From positions 3,409,001 through 3,473,000 of the forward strand of contig NZ_CP161920.1 in the NCBI RefSeq assembly GCF_040819555.1: DNA of 64,000 bases, written 5' to 3'. Numbering within the stretch: the stretch's first letter is position 1; each line of letters opens with the position of its first letter. Under the pieces are notes generated by a model that searched no databases, was not told where the DNA came from, and saw only the letters and a program-made list of their open reading frames with translations. This stretch comes from Nitratireductor sp. GISD-1A_MAKvit (GTDB lineage: Bacteria; Pseudomonadota; Alphaproteobacteria; Rhizobiales; Rhizobiaceae). Shown here in pieces: positions 9,985-18,589 of this stretch. Made by a program: the position numbers and the translations under genes.

Positions 9985-10819
9985 TGCCACGCGCGACGTG
10001 CCTGTCGCCGCCGCCGATATTTCCAAAGCAAGCGGTCAGCGCCCGGTCCCTTTCCGGGGCGGCGGTTTCGTCCACCGCTCGCTCGGTCCCGTGGCGCCGA
10101 TTGTCTTTCTCGCCATTCTGGCGGTCTGGGAGCTGGGCTCGCGTTCGGGCTTCATCAGCGCGATTGCGCTGCCTGCCCCTTCCGAGGCGTTCGGTGCGCT
10201 GGTTGATCTCTTCCAGACCGGCATGTTGTGGAAGCATCTGGGCGCCAGCCTTTACCGCCTGATCGTCGGCTGGACGCTGGGCAGCCTGCTTGGCATCGCG
10301 GTCGGCCTCTTTATCGGCCTTTTCTCGCTTGCCCGCGCCGGGCTCCTGCCGCTGGTCTCCGCGCTTTTTCCAGTGCCGAAGATCGCGCTTCTGCCGCTCT
10401 TCATCATCTGGTTCGGCATTGGCGAGGGCTCCAAAGTGGCAACCATCCTGTTCGGCACGTTCTTCCCCACCGTGATCGCCACCTATGGCGGGGTCGACAA
10501 TGTGGACCGTAATCTCATCCGTATGGGCCAGTCCTTCGGCATGTCGTGGCTATCCATCGTGCGCAAGATCATCGTGCCGGGAGCGATGCCAGCCATCCTG
10601 TCGGGCTTCCGCATCTCCGCTTCCATCGCCATCGTTCTGCTTGTGGCGGCCGAGATGATCGGCGCCGAGTTCGGCGTCGGGGCCTATATCCTCATGGCCG
10701 GCGCGCTTTTTGCCCTCGACCAGCTCATCGCCGGCGTGGCGCTCCTCTCGGTTATCGGCCTCATCATTGCGTGGCTGATCGGCAAGCTTGAAAAGCGCCT
10801 TCTTTCGTGGCGAACATGA
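9974..10819 (+). CDS. ABC transporter permease (nitrate/sulfonate type)
   Basis: The membrane component of the importer has about six hydrophobic segments and the cytoplasmic loop (the EAA motif region) around DNVDRNLIRMGQSFGMSW. I start it at the ATG at 9974, which overlaps the ATPase end; an earlier in-frame start would run through the ATPase gene. It begins with a 40-residue hydrophilic N-terminus before the first membrane helix (VAPIVFLAILAVWELG). Confidence 0.92.
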   Translation: MSHDATRDVPVAAADISKASGQRPVPFRGGGFVHRSLGPVAPIVFLAILAVWELGSRSGFISAIALPAPSEAFGALVDLFQTGMLWKHLGASLYRLIVGWTLGSLLGIAVGLFIGLFSLARAGLLPLVSALFPVPKIALLPLFIIWFGIGEGSKVATILFGTFFPTVIATYGGVDNVDRNLIRMGQSFGMSWLSIVRKIIVPGAMPAILSGFRISASIAIVLLVAAEMIGAEFGVGAYILMAGALFALDQLIAGVALLSVIGLIIAWLIGKLEKRLLSWRT

Positions 10820-10973
10820 CGGTTCGCGCGGGTTTTGAAAAAAGTCCCTGCAAATCGACCGAAGGGCGCTTGTCAGCGGAAAATCTCGTGCTATAACCCA
10901 CGCGCTTCCGGTGGAGAACCAACCCCGCCATGACCAGCAGGAACCTCTGCGACGGCATAGTGAAGCAGGGTTT

Positions 10974-11049
<76 letters not shown>

Positions 11050-11152
11050 CTTTTCCCGAGATAAATCCCTATAAATCAATCCTTTAACGACTTTATCGTG
11101 AATCTTGTCGGCTCTGTCGTCAAGCCCCGTGTCACATTTTGAACTTCCCAGG

Positions 11153-11169
11153 TGTGACACCAGTGTGAC
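11153..11169. promoter_or_regulatory. Candidate integrase arm-type site (left)
   Basis: The 17-mer TGTGACACCAGTGTGAC contains two direct TGTGAC boxes and lies about 100 bases inside attL. The same 17-mer occurs at 23493-23509 beside attR, just upstream of the integrase, and inverted at 21356-21372 and 21586-21602. Identical short boxes on both arms of an att core fit arm-binding sites of a lambda-type integrase; operator sites for the integrase promoter are the alternative. Confidence 0.5.
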
Positions 11170-11347
11170 GGCCTATTGCTTCTTCAGAAGTAGCCTAAGG
11201 GTACCCGGGGGGAGAACTGCTGCCTCCCTTCTTACGTTGGCGCTTCAGATTTTTCTGCTAGTTCGGAGTCCCCACTTTCGTTTTCACGCCCCTGTCTGTC
11301 TTTGTCAGGCTTCGTCAGCGAAACAGACGCGGATCCGGTCCCCACTC

Positions 11348-11944
11348 CTACAGTTCAACCTTGGAGCACCATCTTGCTGCTGGCACTGACAGAAGCGCAT
11401 TTAGTCTTTCCTGAAGATACTCCGCATAACGGGAAGATGGTTTGTTCCGGTGGGTGTCGGTAATCAGAAGACGAACCACAGACGTCCAGAAGTGGTGTCT
11501 GTCCTGGTGGAGGAAGACATCGTTCAGCTCGACAAACTGGACCGTCAGAAATGCCCACCAGAGCCGCTCTGCCAGTCCCCTATTGTTCTCCCCAGGGTAA
11601 CACTGCCGGATCCTCTCTACCTGCCCCACAGCGGCTTCATAGGCCGCCCTACGGATGCGCCCCCTGGTGTCCTGGAAGTGGATGGGACGAGGTTCGAAGG
11701 CACTCTCAGCGATCTTCTGAAGCAGTCCTTGTACCTCTTCGTCGGTCCCTATCTGTGGCCCTAGAACTTTCCTCAGATAGCGTTGATGGACGACAAGGAG
11801 CTGCTTGCCTGGTCCTGTGACAGGTGCTCCATAATGGCGAACCAAGGAACGGTGATAGGCACAGTAACGCCCCTTGCCAACCCGAACACAGTGGGGAGCA
11901 CTACAAGGCTGGTCTTTGATTGAATCCATACGGTAATATGGCAT
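11348..11944 (-). CDS. Zinc-finger protein of unknown function, copy 1
   Basis: The 198-residue protein has an N-terminal C-x4-C, C-x2-H finger (CSAPHCVRVGKGRYCAYH) followed by RHYGAP. That pattern is seen in front of phage HNH endonucleases, but no HNH motif follows. The rest is basic and helical (about residues 85-190), and function is unknown. It is identical to the gene at 20581-21177 because it lies in the 1088-bp inverted repeat. It is transcribed away from the truncated helicase start and toward the tRNA. Confidence 0.7.
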   Translation of the reverse strand: MPYYRMDSIKDQPCSAPHCVRVGKGRYCAYHRSLVRHYGAPVTGPGKQLLVVHQRYLRKVLGPQIGTDEEVQGLLQKIAESAFEPRPIHFQDTRGRIRRAAYEAAVGQVERIRQCYPGENNRGLAERLWWAFLTVQFVELNDVFLHQDRHHFWTSVVRLLITDTHRNKPSSRYAEYLQERLNALLSVPAARWCSKVEL

Positions 11945-12011
11945 ATGAACTGCACAAATTTAATGCGGGCAAACCTCTATAAGACCCTTATAGAGACTTG
12001 CCTGCATTAAG

Positions 12012-12092
12012 ATGGAGCAAGATCGCAAATCACGACACTCAATGACAGTATTGCCATCCGATTTCGCCGCTGAAATGGAGCGGTTGTGGTAA
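12012..12092 (+). pseudogene. Truncated helicase 5' end (26 codons)
   Basis: These codons match the start of the helicase gene at 20513 exactly for 26 residues (MEQDRKSRHSM through AEMERLW), then hit TAA where the inverted repeat ends. It is a rearrangement scar showing that the helicase/zinc-finger junction was copied here and cut off next to the CRISPR array. Confidence 0.85.
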
Positions 12093-12094
12093 TG

Positions 12095-12791
12095 TTTACG
12101 GTTGGCCAACAATCTCCAAGTGGCTAAACTCTCGCATACAGTTGTGGTCTAAGAAGCTCTGTTGCGGTTGGCCTACGATCTCCAAGCGGCTAAACTTTGC
12201 ACCGGGGATGATCTCTGGCAGCAGTGGTTGCGGTTGGCCTACGATCTCCAAGCGGCTAAACTTCCTCTTCATTCTCCCTCTCCCTTGCTGGGGTTGCGGT
12301 TGGCCTACGATCTCCAAGCGGCTAAACTGGCATCTCTCTGTCCTCTCGTTACGCCCTAGTTGCGGTTGGCCTACGATCTCCAAGCGGCTAAACTCGCTCC
12401 AGGTTGCTCTGTTGCCTTTGCTGCGTTGCGGTTGGCCTACGATCTCCAAGCGGCTAAACTGCAGCTGGCAGAAGCCGAAGAGGCAGAGCGGTTGCGGTTG
12501 GCCTACGATCTCCAAGCGGCTAAACTCTTACGGCTCGCATGGGTTATAACGAATATGTTGCGGTTGGCCTACGATCTCCAAGCGGCTAAACTCCATTCTC
12601 GCCGCCCTCTCTGCCCCCAAGGCGTTGCGGTTGGCCTACGATCTCCAAGCGGCTAAACTGAGCTTGCGCGGGCGGATTACATCGACCATGTTGCGGTTGG
12701 CCTACGATCTCCAAGCGGCTAAACTGCGCGGCGCTAAAGCCGTTGGCGATCTGTTGTTGCGGTTGGCCTACGATCTCCAAGCGGCTAAACT
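12095..12791 (+). CRISPR. Type II-C CRISPR array, 11 repeats and 10 spacers
   Basis: There are eleven 36-base repeats, starting GTTGCGGTTGGCC and ending AAGCGGCTAAACT, at 12095, 12161, 12227, 12293, 12359, 12425, 12491, 12557, 12624, 12690 and 12756. Ten are identical; the first differs at five positions and is the degenerate terminal repeat. Spacers are 30 bases, except one of 31 (12593-12623). The crRNA strand is +, opposite to the cas genes: the tracrRNA anti-repeat pairs with this strand and a terminator follows at 12803. Each repeat contains TTGGCC, 17 bases, TAAACT, so repeats may carry their own promoters, as known for other II-C arrays. No spacer target in the window was recognised, but I could not search. 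Confidence 0.97.
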
Positions 12792-12802
12792 AGACCTCAG
12801 AT

Positions 12803-12831
12803 AAGCCCTAGAAAAACTAGGGCTTTTTCTC
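12803..12831 (+). terminator. Rho-independent terminator after the CRISPR array
   Basis: A 9-base stem AAGCCCTAG with CTAGGGCTT, an AAAAA loop, then a T-rich tail. The tail is on the + strand, so it ends transcription coming through the array, before the oppositely oriented cas2. Confidence 0.8.
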
Positions 12832-12862
12832 TCAAGGAGGGCAAAAAAAACAATATGCTCGC

Positions 12863-13207
12863 CTAGAAAAGCGCAAGTTGGTCAGGGTTTTCCGCTCTGC
12901 GTTCACGGTTTTGTCCTGTGAATATACGAGCATTGCCATACTGGCGGTCGGTGATCGACACAATATGCACCTTGCCCTTTCTCGGCAACGCACGTCTCAC
13001 CTTGTCAATAAATACTTCGCAAGCTTCTTTGCTCGTAGCAAAGCGCAAGTAAACTGAGAATTGCGCCATCTCGAAGCCTTCGTCCAGCAGGAAATTGCGG
13101 AACTTTGCAGCTGACTTGCGCTCCGCCTTCGTGCTAACGGGCAAATCGAACATCACATACAACCACATCATACGGTACCCGCTCAATGCCGGCAGCCGCG
13201 CAACCAT
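12863..13207 (-). CDS. cas2: CRISPR-associated endoribonuclease Cas2
   Basis: The 114-residue protein has the Cas2 core MWLYVMFDLPV (the Asp after the first strand is conserved) and the later VSITDRQYGNARIF, as in type II Cas2. It pairs with Cas1 for spacer integration. The first ATG (13207) follows GAGGGA and is used here, although the family usually begins at the Met-Met-Trp at residue 13. It lies 10 bases after cas1 and is last in the cas9-cas1-cas2 operon, next to the array. Confidence 0.93.
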   Translation of the reverse strand: MVARLPALSGYRMMWLYVMFDLPVSTKAERKSAAKFRNFLLDEGFEMAQFSVYLRFATSKEACEVFIDKVRRALPRKGKVHIVSITDRQYGNARIFTGQNRERRAENPDQLALF

Positions 13208-13216
13208 TGATGTCCC

Positions 13217-14117
13217 TCACGTCTCCAGCGACGACACCCGCTGCGGAAGATCCAGCGTGCGAACTTCGCCGGAAAAGCACCGCGCCGCCGAAAGTGCGAG
13301 ACGCTCCAAGCATAGCCCGACTGGGGTTGTTCCCTGTTTTGTTCTCATATCGGTGACTAGGATGCGTGCCAGCATTGGTTTGGTGCTGCGATCCAGATCG
13401 GTTTTGCCTCTGGACAAGAGACTATAAACCAACTGGTCGGCAAGCGGTCGAAACGGCTCCATTAAATCATCGGCAAGAGCAAACGCATTGCCACGCTGAC
13501 GATGGGCAACTCCGAGACTGGGGTGCAGGCCAGCCGCCATAACGGCCCTCGCTGTTCCAGCCCTCAACACAGTGTAACAGTAGTTGAGCATGGCGCTTAC
13601 ACCGCTTGCTGAGCGATCACGTCGGAAGTCTTGGCCAAAAAGGAGACGCCAATAGCGACGGGGCCGCTTGAGCCTCGACATTCTCTGGATCGCCGGAGCG
13701 AACCTTTCGTGCCAGCAGCGTGAAGCCTTCGTGGGGTGCTCCAACGGCCTCCAAAGTCGCCTTTTGACTCTCAATTTTGGCAACGACTAGCTGCGCCCAG
13801 AGGCGCTTCCTCAATGGCCGGGAGGATGCAGCCTGGTCGGCCATGCGGCCGGCCTGTTCGTGGTGCCCGTCTACTGTCCAAAGCACGCCCGCGGGCCGGT
13901 GGTTGGCCCCGCAAACAATCAACGGCGTACCGCGTTCAACCAACGCAATCAATAGGTTGTTGGAGTAAGTGATGCCGTGGGCTGAGGCGATCACTGCGGC
14001 AATGTTGTCAAGCGGGACACGGCCAACTTCCGAACCATCCGCATTGACCGTCAGAAAACCGCGATGCCGGGCCAAGTGGCGCCCGTCCTCGGATATCTCT
14101 ACCAACCGACCGATCAT
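13217..14117 (-). pseudogene. cas1: CRISPR-associated integrase Cas1, frameshifted
   Basis: Cas1 inserts new spacers with Cas2. The frame from 14117 reads as type II Cas1 (VPLDNIAAVIASAHGITYS, IVCGANHRPAG) until GDPENVEAQAA. The family sequence continues in the next frame with RRYWRLLFGQDF, MLNYCYTVLRAG and GLHPSLGVAHRQRGNAF to 13217. The switch is at 13660-13663, where the coding strand reads GGCCCC and one C fewer restores 299 residues. The catalytic Glu and His regions are present in the two halves. If real, adaptation is lost; if artefact, the gene is normal. It starts 2 bases after cas9. Confidence 0.93.
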
Positions 14118-14119
14118 CC

Positions 14120-17100
14120 CTACCCCCTGCCGACGGGGATTATACGGCCGATAGGATCCACACGTACCAGCCGCGCACCAGCCTTCTGCAACTTTGAAAA
14201 GGCGGCTTGCATATAGTCGCCAGGCCCAAGCTTTCCCGCATAGAGATGAGGAACGAACTCGATGCGATTGTTGGCAGGCGAGAGTTTGCGCACGACGTAA
14301 TAACGTCGCCCATCGCCAAAGTTCGCTTCAATAGTGTCGCCCTTGTGTAGACGCATGACCAGCCGAGCGTCATTGGACTGCACTCTCCAAGCAGGAGTGA
14401 AGTCCTTTCGGTTGGCGTCAAAGACCGAAACTCCTTCGCCGCACCACTTACCTTCAGGGGTCGAGAAAATCTCAATACAGTGATTGGCACCTGGCACGTA
14501 GGTTTTGTGAAAGCGCCCCTTTCCATGGCTCAAATTTATTGTGTATTTTTCCGTCTTCAGCACACGAACGCGGCGAATGCCATTCTGCTCGCCGAAATTC
14601 GCCAACGCATCGGTCAGTCTGATCCCGTCCCGTTTCGCATCATAAGCGACTTCCTCTAGAGCTTCGCGGAGTTTGAGGTCACGCACTTGTCCAATCTCTC
14701 GTTCGCTTAAAGCGGCAATTGGCTTGCGGGTAACGAGATTCATAATTTTTCCACGAATCTCTTCATGCACAGCGCCATAGGCCGTCTCTTCGTGCAACTG
14801 GCCTGAGGTAACATGGGAATTGCCGCTTGCTCCGGGGGGTAGGCCATGATCAGGTTTATGTGAGATCACCATCATATCTAGCCTGTCGCGCAATGTAACG
14901 CGGTAGCCTTCGAATGGCTCCGGGAACTCGCCCTTCTCGGCCCAACGACCAAGATTAAACGCCTCGGCACGGCCCACCGCAGTAGCGACCCTTTGCAGAA
15001 TTGCGCGGTTCGTGCAGGCGATAACAAAGGCGTCGACAGCGTGGTGGCGATGATCATCACGACTTTTTGCCAGCTCACCATCGGCAATTGCCCTATTATG
15101 GTCGCCGAGCAAACCGTTCAAACCCCACATGGCGCGCAGCATTGCGGTCAAACGGCCCGGGATAGCAAAGACACGTCTGTTGCGATCCTCACCGTAGAGG
15201 TGGCCAAGATACTCCTTGGCGAGACGCGCAATGTGCTGGGAATCTGTAAGATGGCGAGCAATAAAGTCACCTCCCGACGTGAATTTGTCCAGCGCATCTG
15301 GCTGGAATCTCCAAGCCTTTCTAGGAAACAGTCGCCATGCACGCTCGACTACATCTTGCAAGCGATCTCCCGTCCAGACATCGGCAGGTGACCGGTTCCC
15401 CTTGATTCGATTCATCTCACGTGTGCACAATACCTTGTTGGCAAAGCTATCGTCCAACGTCTTTGAACGCGGCAGTATGTGATCAATATCAACCGCACCG
15501 GAAAACAACATTTCCTTGGAAATCGGTGTTCCAGAATAGACGCAGACACGTTCGTCCGCTGGAAGTTCTTCGTAGAGCCTAAGCAGCAAGCGGTTGCTGT
15601 AGGTATCGGCGAAACCGAGCGTTCGCAGTTCTTCGTTGCGGCGCTGGTTCGCTGCCTCATTCTCGCGGTTGCGACGAATTGCTTCCTGTTTCTGCCGGTG
15701 ATTCTGCTTCAACTCGCGTGCCAGCTCGATATGAATTTTCGCCGGCTTGCCATATGTCTCAATCAGCGCGTTAACAACGGTTCGCATTTGGTTTAGCGCA
15801 ATGTGTACCGTTGGATTTGGTACGCGGCCGATACGCTCTTGGCTACTCTCAGGTGCATCGGGGTTGGAGATCACATGGCGGGCCATGGCCTCCCCATAAT
15901 AGGGCAGACGAGCAAAGCAGCCAGCCTTTAGGTCGGAATGGTGTAAATCGAGACGAGCAACCGCCTCGTCATATGTCAATGGGCGCAGATAGATTTCGCC
16001 GGTCAACGGATCCTCTGTTTCAAGGCTACCGCTTTCCATTTCCTTGACAATATCGGAAAGCAACGAACGGCCTATGTGACCATGACCCTGCGGTAGGCGC
16101 ACCGAACCCGCAGCAGTGGCTGCCTTCTCCTCAAGGCCGAACTCCTCCATTAGCCAAGTAACCAAAATATCCTCGTCCGGCTCCGCGAGCAGATTCTCGA
16201 CAATATCTGTTTGGCGATCACGCGGCAGGCCTCGCCAGAAAGCGCCGAAGATATCGCGTTTTCCAAGCGCCGCGGCTGTCCTGTCCACATCAAGCCCTTT
16301 ACGGCCGCCGCGCTCAAGATTGAACATGGCATCGTTCGGTAGTTTGAGCGCTTGTCGCATTTTCTCGAATGCGACTGTAGAAGAGCGCGCAGCCAGCAAA
16401 TTGGCCAACGCATCGCGCTCCTGCAGGGAAAGCCGGCGCGCAGGGCGGCCTGGACGCTCGACTTCCAGATTCGCCAACTCTGAAAGGATACGGAAACGCT
16501 GAAACAGCGGCAGGGCACGGGGTGCTCGTTCGCCGAGATCGACTTCTACAGCACCCGCCATCGCCCTTTCGCTGCTCGGTCGAAAAGTACACCGTCCTAC
16601 TGCCGGCTTCTTCAAGGGTCGTTGGGCGATGATAATCCGCTTCAGTCTCGACAGCAGTGCATCTGTCAATTCGCGATGATACCGCGATTGCACCTTCCAG
16701 ATTTCATCCAACTCGTGCTCGATCATGGCTCGGGTGGGATAAAAATCATAAAGTACCTTGGCTCCATCTGCGGTGGGGCGAAACCGCACGCCCCCCCCTA
16801 CGGGCGGCGAGCAATCATTGCCATGCGATTTACCGATCCGAGCACCCTGAGCATCGACCCGATAGCCGTACTTGTCGCGAGCGTGGCGGTGGGCCAAAAA
16901 CTCACCCAGCGTACGCGCATTCGCAGCCTTGAGCGCCGCAGAGAGATTAGTGATCCCCTGCTTCGTGGCACCGCCTTCGGCATCGTCTGCATCCACAATC
17001 CGGTTGGATAGAAAGCCGCGGCGGCGGTTCAGATGAAAAATCGCCCTACCTATCTCGTGCAACGCGAGCGGCCTTTCCAATGCGGCAGCGCGTAACCAGT

Positions 17101-17431
17101 ATGGATCCATCCGTTCCAATGCTTTGCGCTCAATCTCGTTCGGCGGCATCAGCCCCGCTGCGATCAAGGTCCTCATCAATGAATTCTGTCGTCGCAGGAA
17201 CCGGTCACGCCGACGTCGCATAGCTCGCGCTTGTCGGCGTTTTGCTGCTAAAGAGTTTTTCGACTGGGGATCACGACCGGCCTCCTCATTGGGTGTCAAA
17301 ATACGCACCCCAGCATCGAGCACGCCACGAGGCTCGCCATTTGCGTCAGTTTCGACAGCACACCACCCTATAGAATTGGTTCCTAGATCGAGGCCAAGCG
17401 TGTAGGAACACTGAATACTGTTGGAAGTCAT
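14120..17431 (-). CDS. cas9: Type II-C CRISPR RNA-guided endonuclease Cas9
   Basis: Cas9 cuts DNA matching crRNA with tracrRNA. At 1103 residues it is in the compact II-C range. RuvC-I is LGLDLGTNSIGW with Asp15; the Arg-rich bridge helix contains KRRQARAMRRRRDRF near residues 60-80; RuvC-II is HIELAREL with Glu569; HNH is VDIDHILPRSK with His651; RuvC-III is HHAVDAFVIA with His797 and Asp800. All nuclease residues are intact. I start at 17431 because GGGGAGG lies just upstream; a Met 13 codons earlier has no ribosome site. There is no csn2 or cas4 nearby, which supports II-C. PAM is not known. Confidence 0.97.
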   Translation of the reverse strand: MTSNSIQCSYTLGLDLGTNSIGWCAVETDANGEPRGVLDAGVRILTPNEEAGRDPQSKNSLAAKRRQARAMRRRRDRFLRRQNSLMRTLIAAGLMPPNEIERKALERMDPYWLRAAALERPLALHEIGRAIFHLNRRRGFLSNRIVDADDAEGGATKQGITNLSAALKAANARTLGEFLAHRHARDKYGYRVDAQGARIGKSHGNDCSPPVGGGVRFRPTADGAKVLYDFYPTRAMIEHELDEIWKVQSRYHRELTDALLSRLKRIIIAQRPLKKPAVGRCTFRPSSERAMAGAVEVDLGERAPRALPLFQRFRILSELANLEVERPGRPARRLSLQERDALANLLAARSSTVAFEKMRQALKLPNDAMFNLERGGRKGLDVDRTAAALGKRDIFGAFWRGLPRDRQTDIVENLLAEPDEDILVTWLMEEFGLEEKAATAAGSVRLPQGHGHIGRSLLSDIVKEMESGSLETEDPLTGEIYLRPLTYDEAVARLDLHHSDLKAGCFARLPYYGEAMARHVISNPDAPESSQERIGRVPNPTVHIALNQMRTVVNALIETYGKPAKIHIELARELKQNHRQKQEAIRRNRENEAANQRRNEELRTLGFADTYSNRLLLRLYEELPADERVCVYSGTPISKEMLFSGAVDIDHILPRSKTLDDSFANKVLCTREMNRIKGNRSPADVWTGDRLQDVVERAWRLFPRKAWRFQPDALDKFTSGGDFIARHLTDSQHIARLAKEYLGHLYGEDRNRRVFAIPGRLTAMLRAMWGLNGLLGDHNRAIADGELAKSRDDHRHHAVDAFVIACTNRAILQRVATAVGRAEAFNLGRWAEKGEFPEPFEGYRVTLRDRLDMMVISHKPDHGLPPGASGNSHVTSGQLHEETAYGAVHEEIRGKIMNLVTRKPIAALSEREIGQVRDLKLREALEEVAYDAKRDGIRLTDALANFGEQNGIRRVRVLKTEKYTINLSHGKGRFHKTYVPGANHCIEIFSTPEGKWCGEGVSVFDANRKDFTPAWRVQSNDARLVMRLHKGDTIEANFGDGRRYYVVRKLSPANNRIEFVPHLYAGKLGPGDYMQAAFSKLQKAGARLVRVDPIGRIIPVGRG

Positions 17432-17631
17432 ACCCCTCCCCGAAATCTGACTACAAAACTTATCCAGCAATCAATCCTATACGAGAAGCCGAATCTTCGA
17501 AAAGTCAAATCTGACAAGATGTTTGTTCCAACATGGATATTGGTTGATTCCTTGGGATCAAACGCCCACCTTTGAATTAAATCGGCTTTCAAAGTGTGAT
17601 AGTTTTATCATTGTTTAATCACTTAGCGGGC

Positions 17632-17659
17632 TTGCAATATCTGCGCTGTCTAATATGAT
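17632..17659 (+). promoter_or_regulatory. Promoter of the tracrRNA
   Basis: TTGCAA at 17632-17637 and TATGAT at 17654-17659 are separated by 16 bases, a good sigma-70-type match in an AT-rich stretch. Transcription would start near 17666, about 12 bases before the anti-repeat. Confidence 0.7.
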
Positions 17660-17665
17660 CACTTT

Positions 17666-17776
17666 TGGGTGCCTATAAGCTTAGCCGCTTGGAGATCGTA
17701 GGCCACCCGTTAACAAGCACCTTTGAGTGCACAAAATTCTCTTTTGAGAAGTGCGACGGGCTGCGGCCCGTCGTTT
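17666..17776 (+). ncRNA. tracrRNA
   Basis: Bases 17681-17705 are a perfect 25-base reverse complement of the inner part of the CRISPR repeat, and pairing continues imperfectly to about 17712. After the anti-repeat come three hairpins: GCAC/GTGC at 17717-17730, TTCTC/GAGAA at 17737-17750, and a strong CGACGGGC/GCCCGTCG at 17754-17773 followed by TTTACGTT as terminator. It is divergent from cas9 and on the same strand as the array. The exact ends are estimates. Confidence 0.87.
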
Positions 17777-18589
17777 ACGTTCTGGCAATATGACTTTTGA
17801 GGCAAATGTTGATTCGGGGATTCTTTTTGACCCTTTTTCCTATTGTCTACAATGAGCGCTGATGCTGCAGCCTGAGCGAGGACAGTTAGAAAATTCAGAT
17901 CATCAAAAGTGCCACGGTCAGACTTGCCTGAGACCTCAAGCGTCTGGCATTTGATCATTGCTCTATTGAACATAAGATCGGGATCGTCTTGGCCGGCTTG
18001 CGCGGGTAGATAGCAAGTAACTCCACTTCCCGGAAGTGGAATATTCGCACGGTCGAGCCGTAGCAACTGCCGGATTTACAAGGGATCCTTGCGAGCACCC
18101 TCAGCAGCGCCCGTTATAAATAGCACGCGCACGGCGTCGGCAACTCGGTGAATCGCTGCCGCACCCTAGGCGTTATGGATCTCCATTTTGGACGAGTTTC
18201 ATGAAGTATTTTTTGAGTCCGTGCTTAATCAGTGGGATTTATCTCTGCGGGAGCCGATGATCAAAAGCCTCAAGAGATCCGTTGTTCTGCATTAAGAATG
18301 TCGACTTAGTATCTTTAACGCAGATAGATTCGATCAAGGCCCCGACCTGTGGGTTATCCGAGATGCCGTCGAATTCAATTGCAAGACGTCTAGCGAAAAT
18401 GTGCTACGCATACATTTAAGAGAAAAAAAGGGGAAGGGGTAAAATTCTAAGGATGATATGGGGATTAAGTTCACAATATAAGAACGCTAGAAACTTCAAA
18501 CACCCCATTAAGTCTCTGCGACCTAAGCAGAAACGACCGAAAAATAAAATCTATTTAAAACCAATGGGTTTAGTAAATTTCTCTGTATT
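17777..18589. other. Non-coding stretch with possible gene remnants
   Basis: No convincing gene lies between the tracrRNA and the helicase. An open frame on the minus strand (18066 to 17710) overlaps the tracrRNA and is not recognised. A second minus-strand frame, about 18413 to 18239, reads coding-like (LAIEFDGISDNPQVGALIES) but lacks a start and is cut off, so it looks like debris of a lost gene. The stretch is AT-rich toward 18400-18590. Confidence 0.4.

Noticed and set aside
12096..12780. Open frames on both strands with a repeated peptide (LEIVGQPQ or AYDLQAAKL)
   Set aside because: They are translations of the CRISPR repeats and spacers, not genes.
17710..18066. 118-codon open frame on the minus strand
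   Set aside because: It runs antisense through the tracrRNA, has no recognisable domain and no clear ribosome site.
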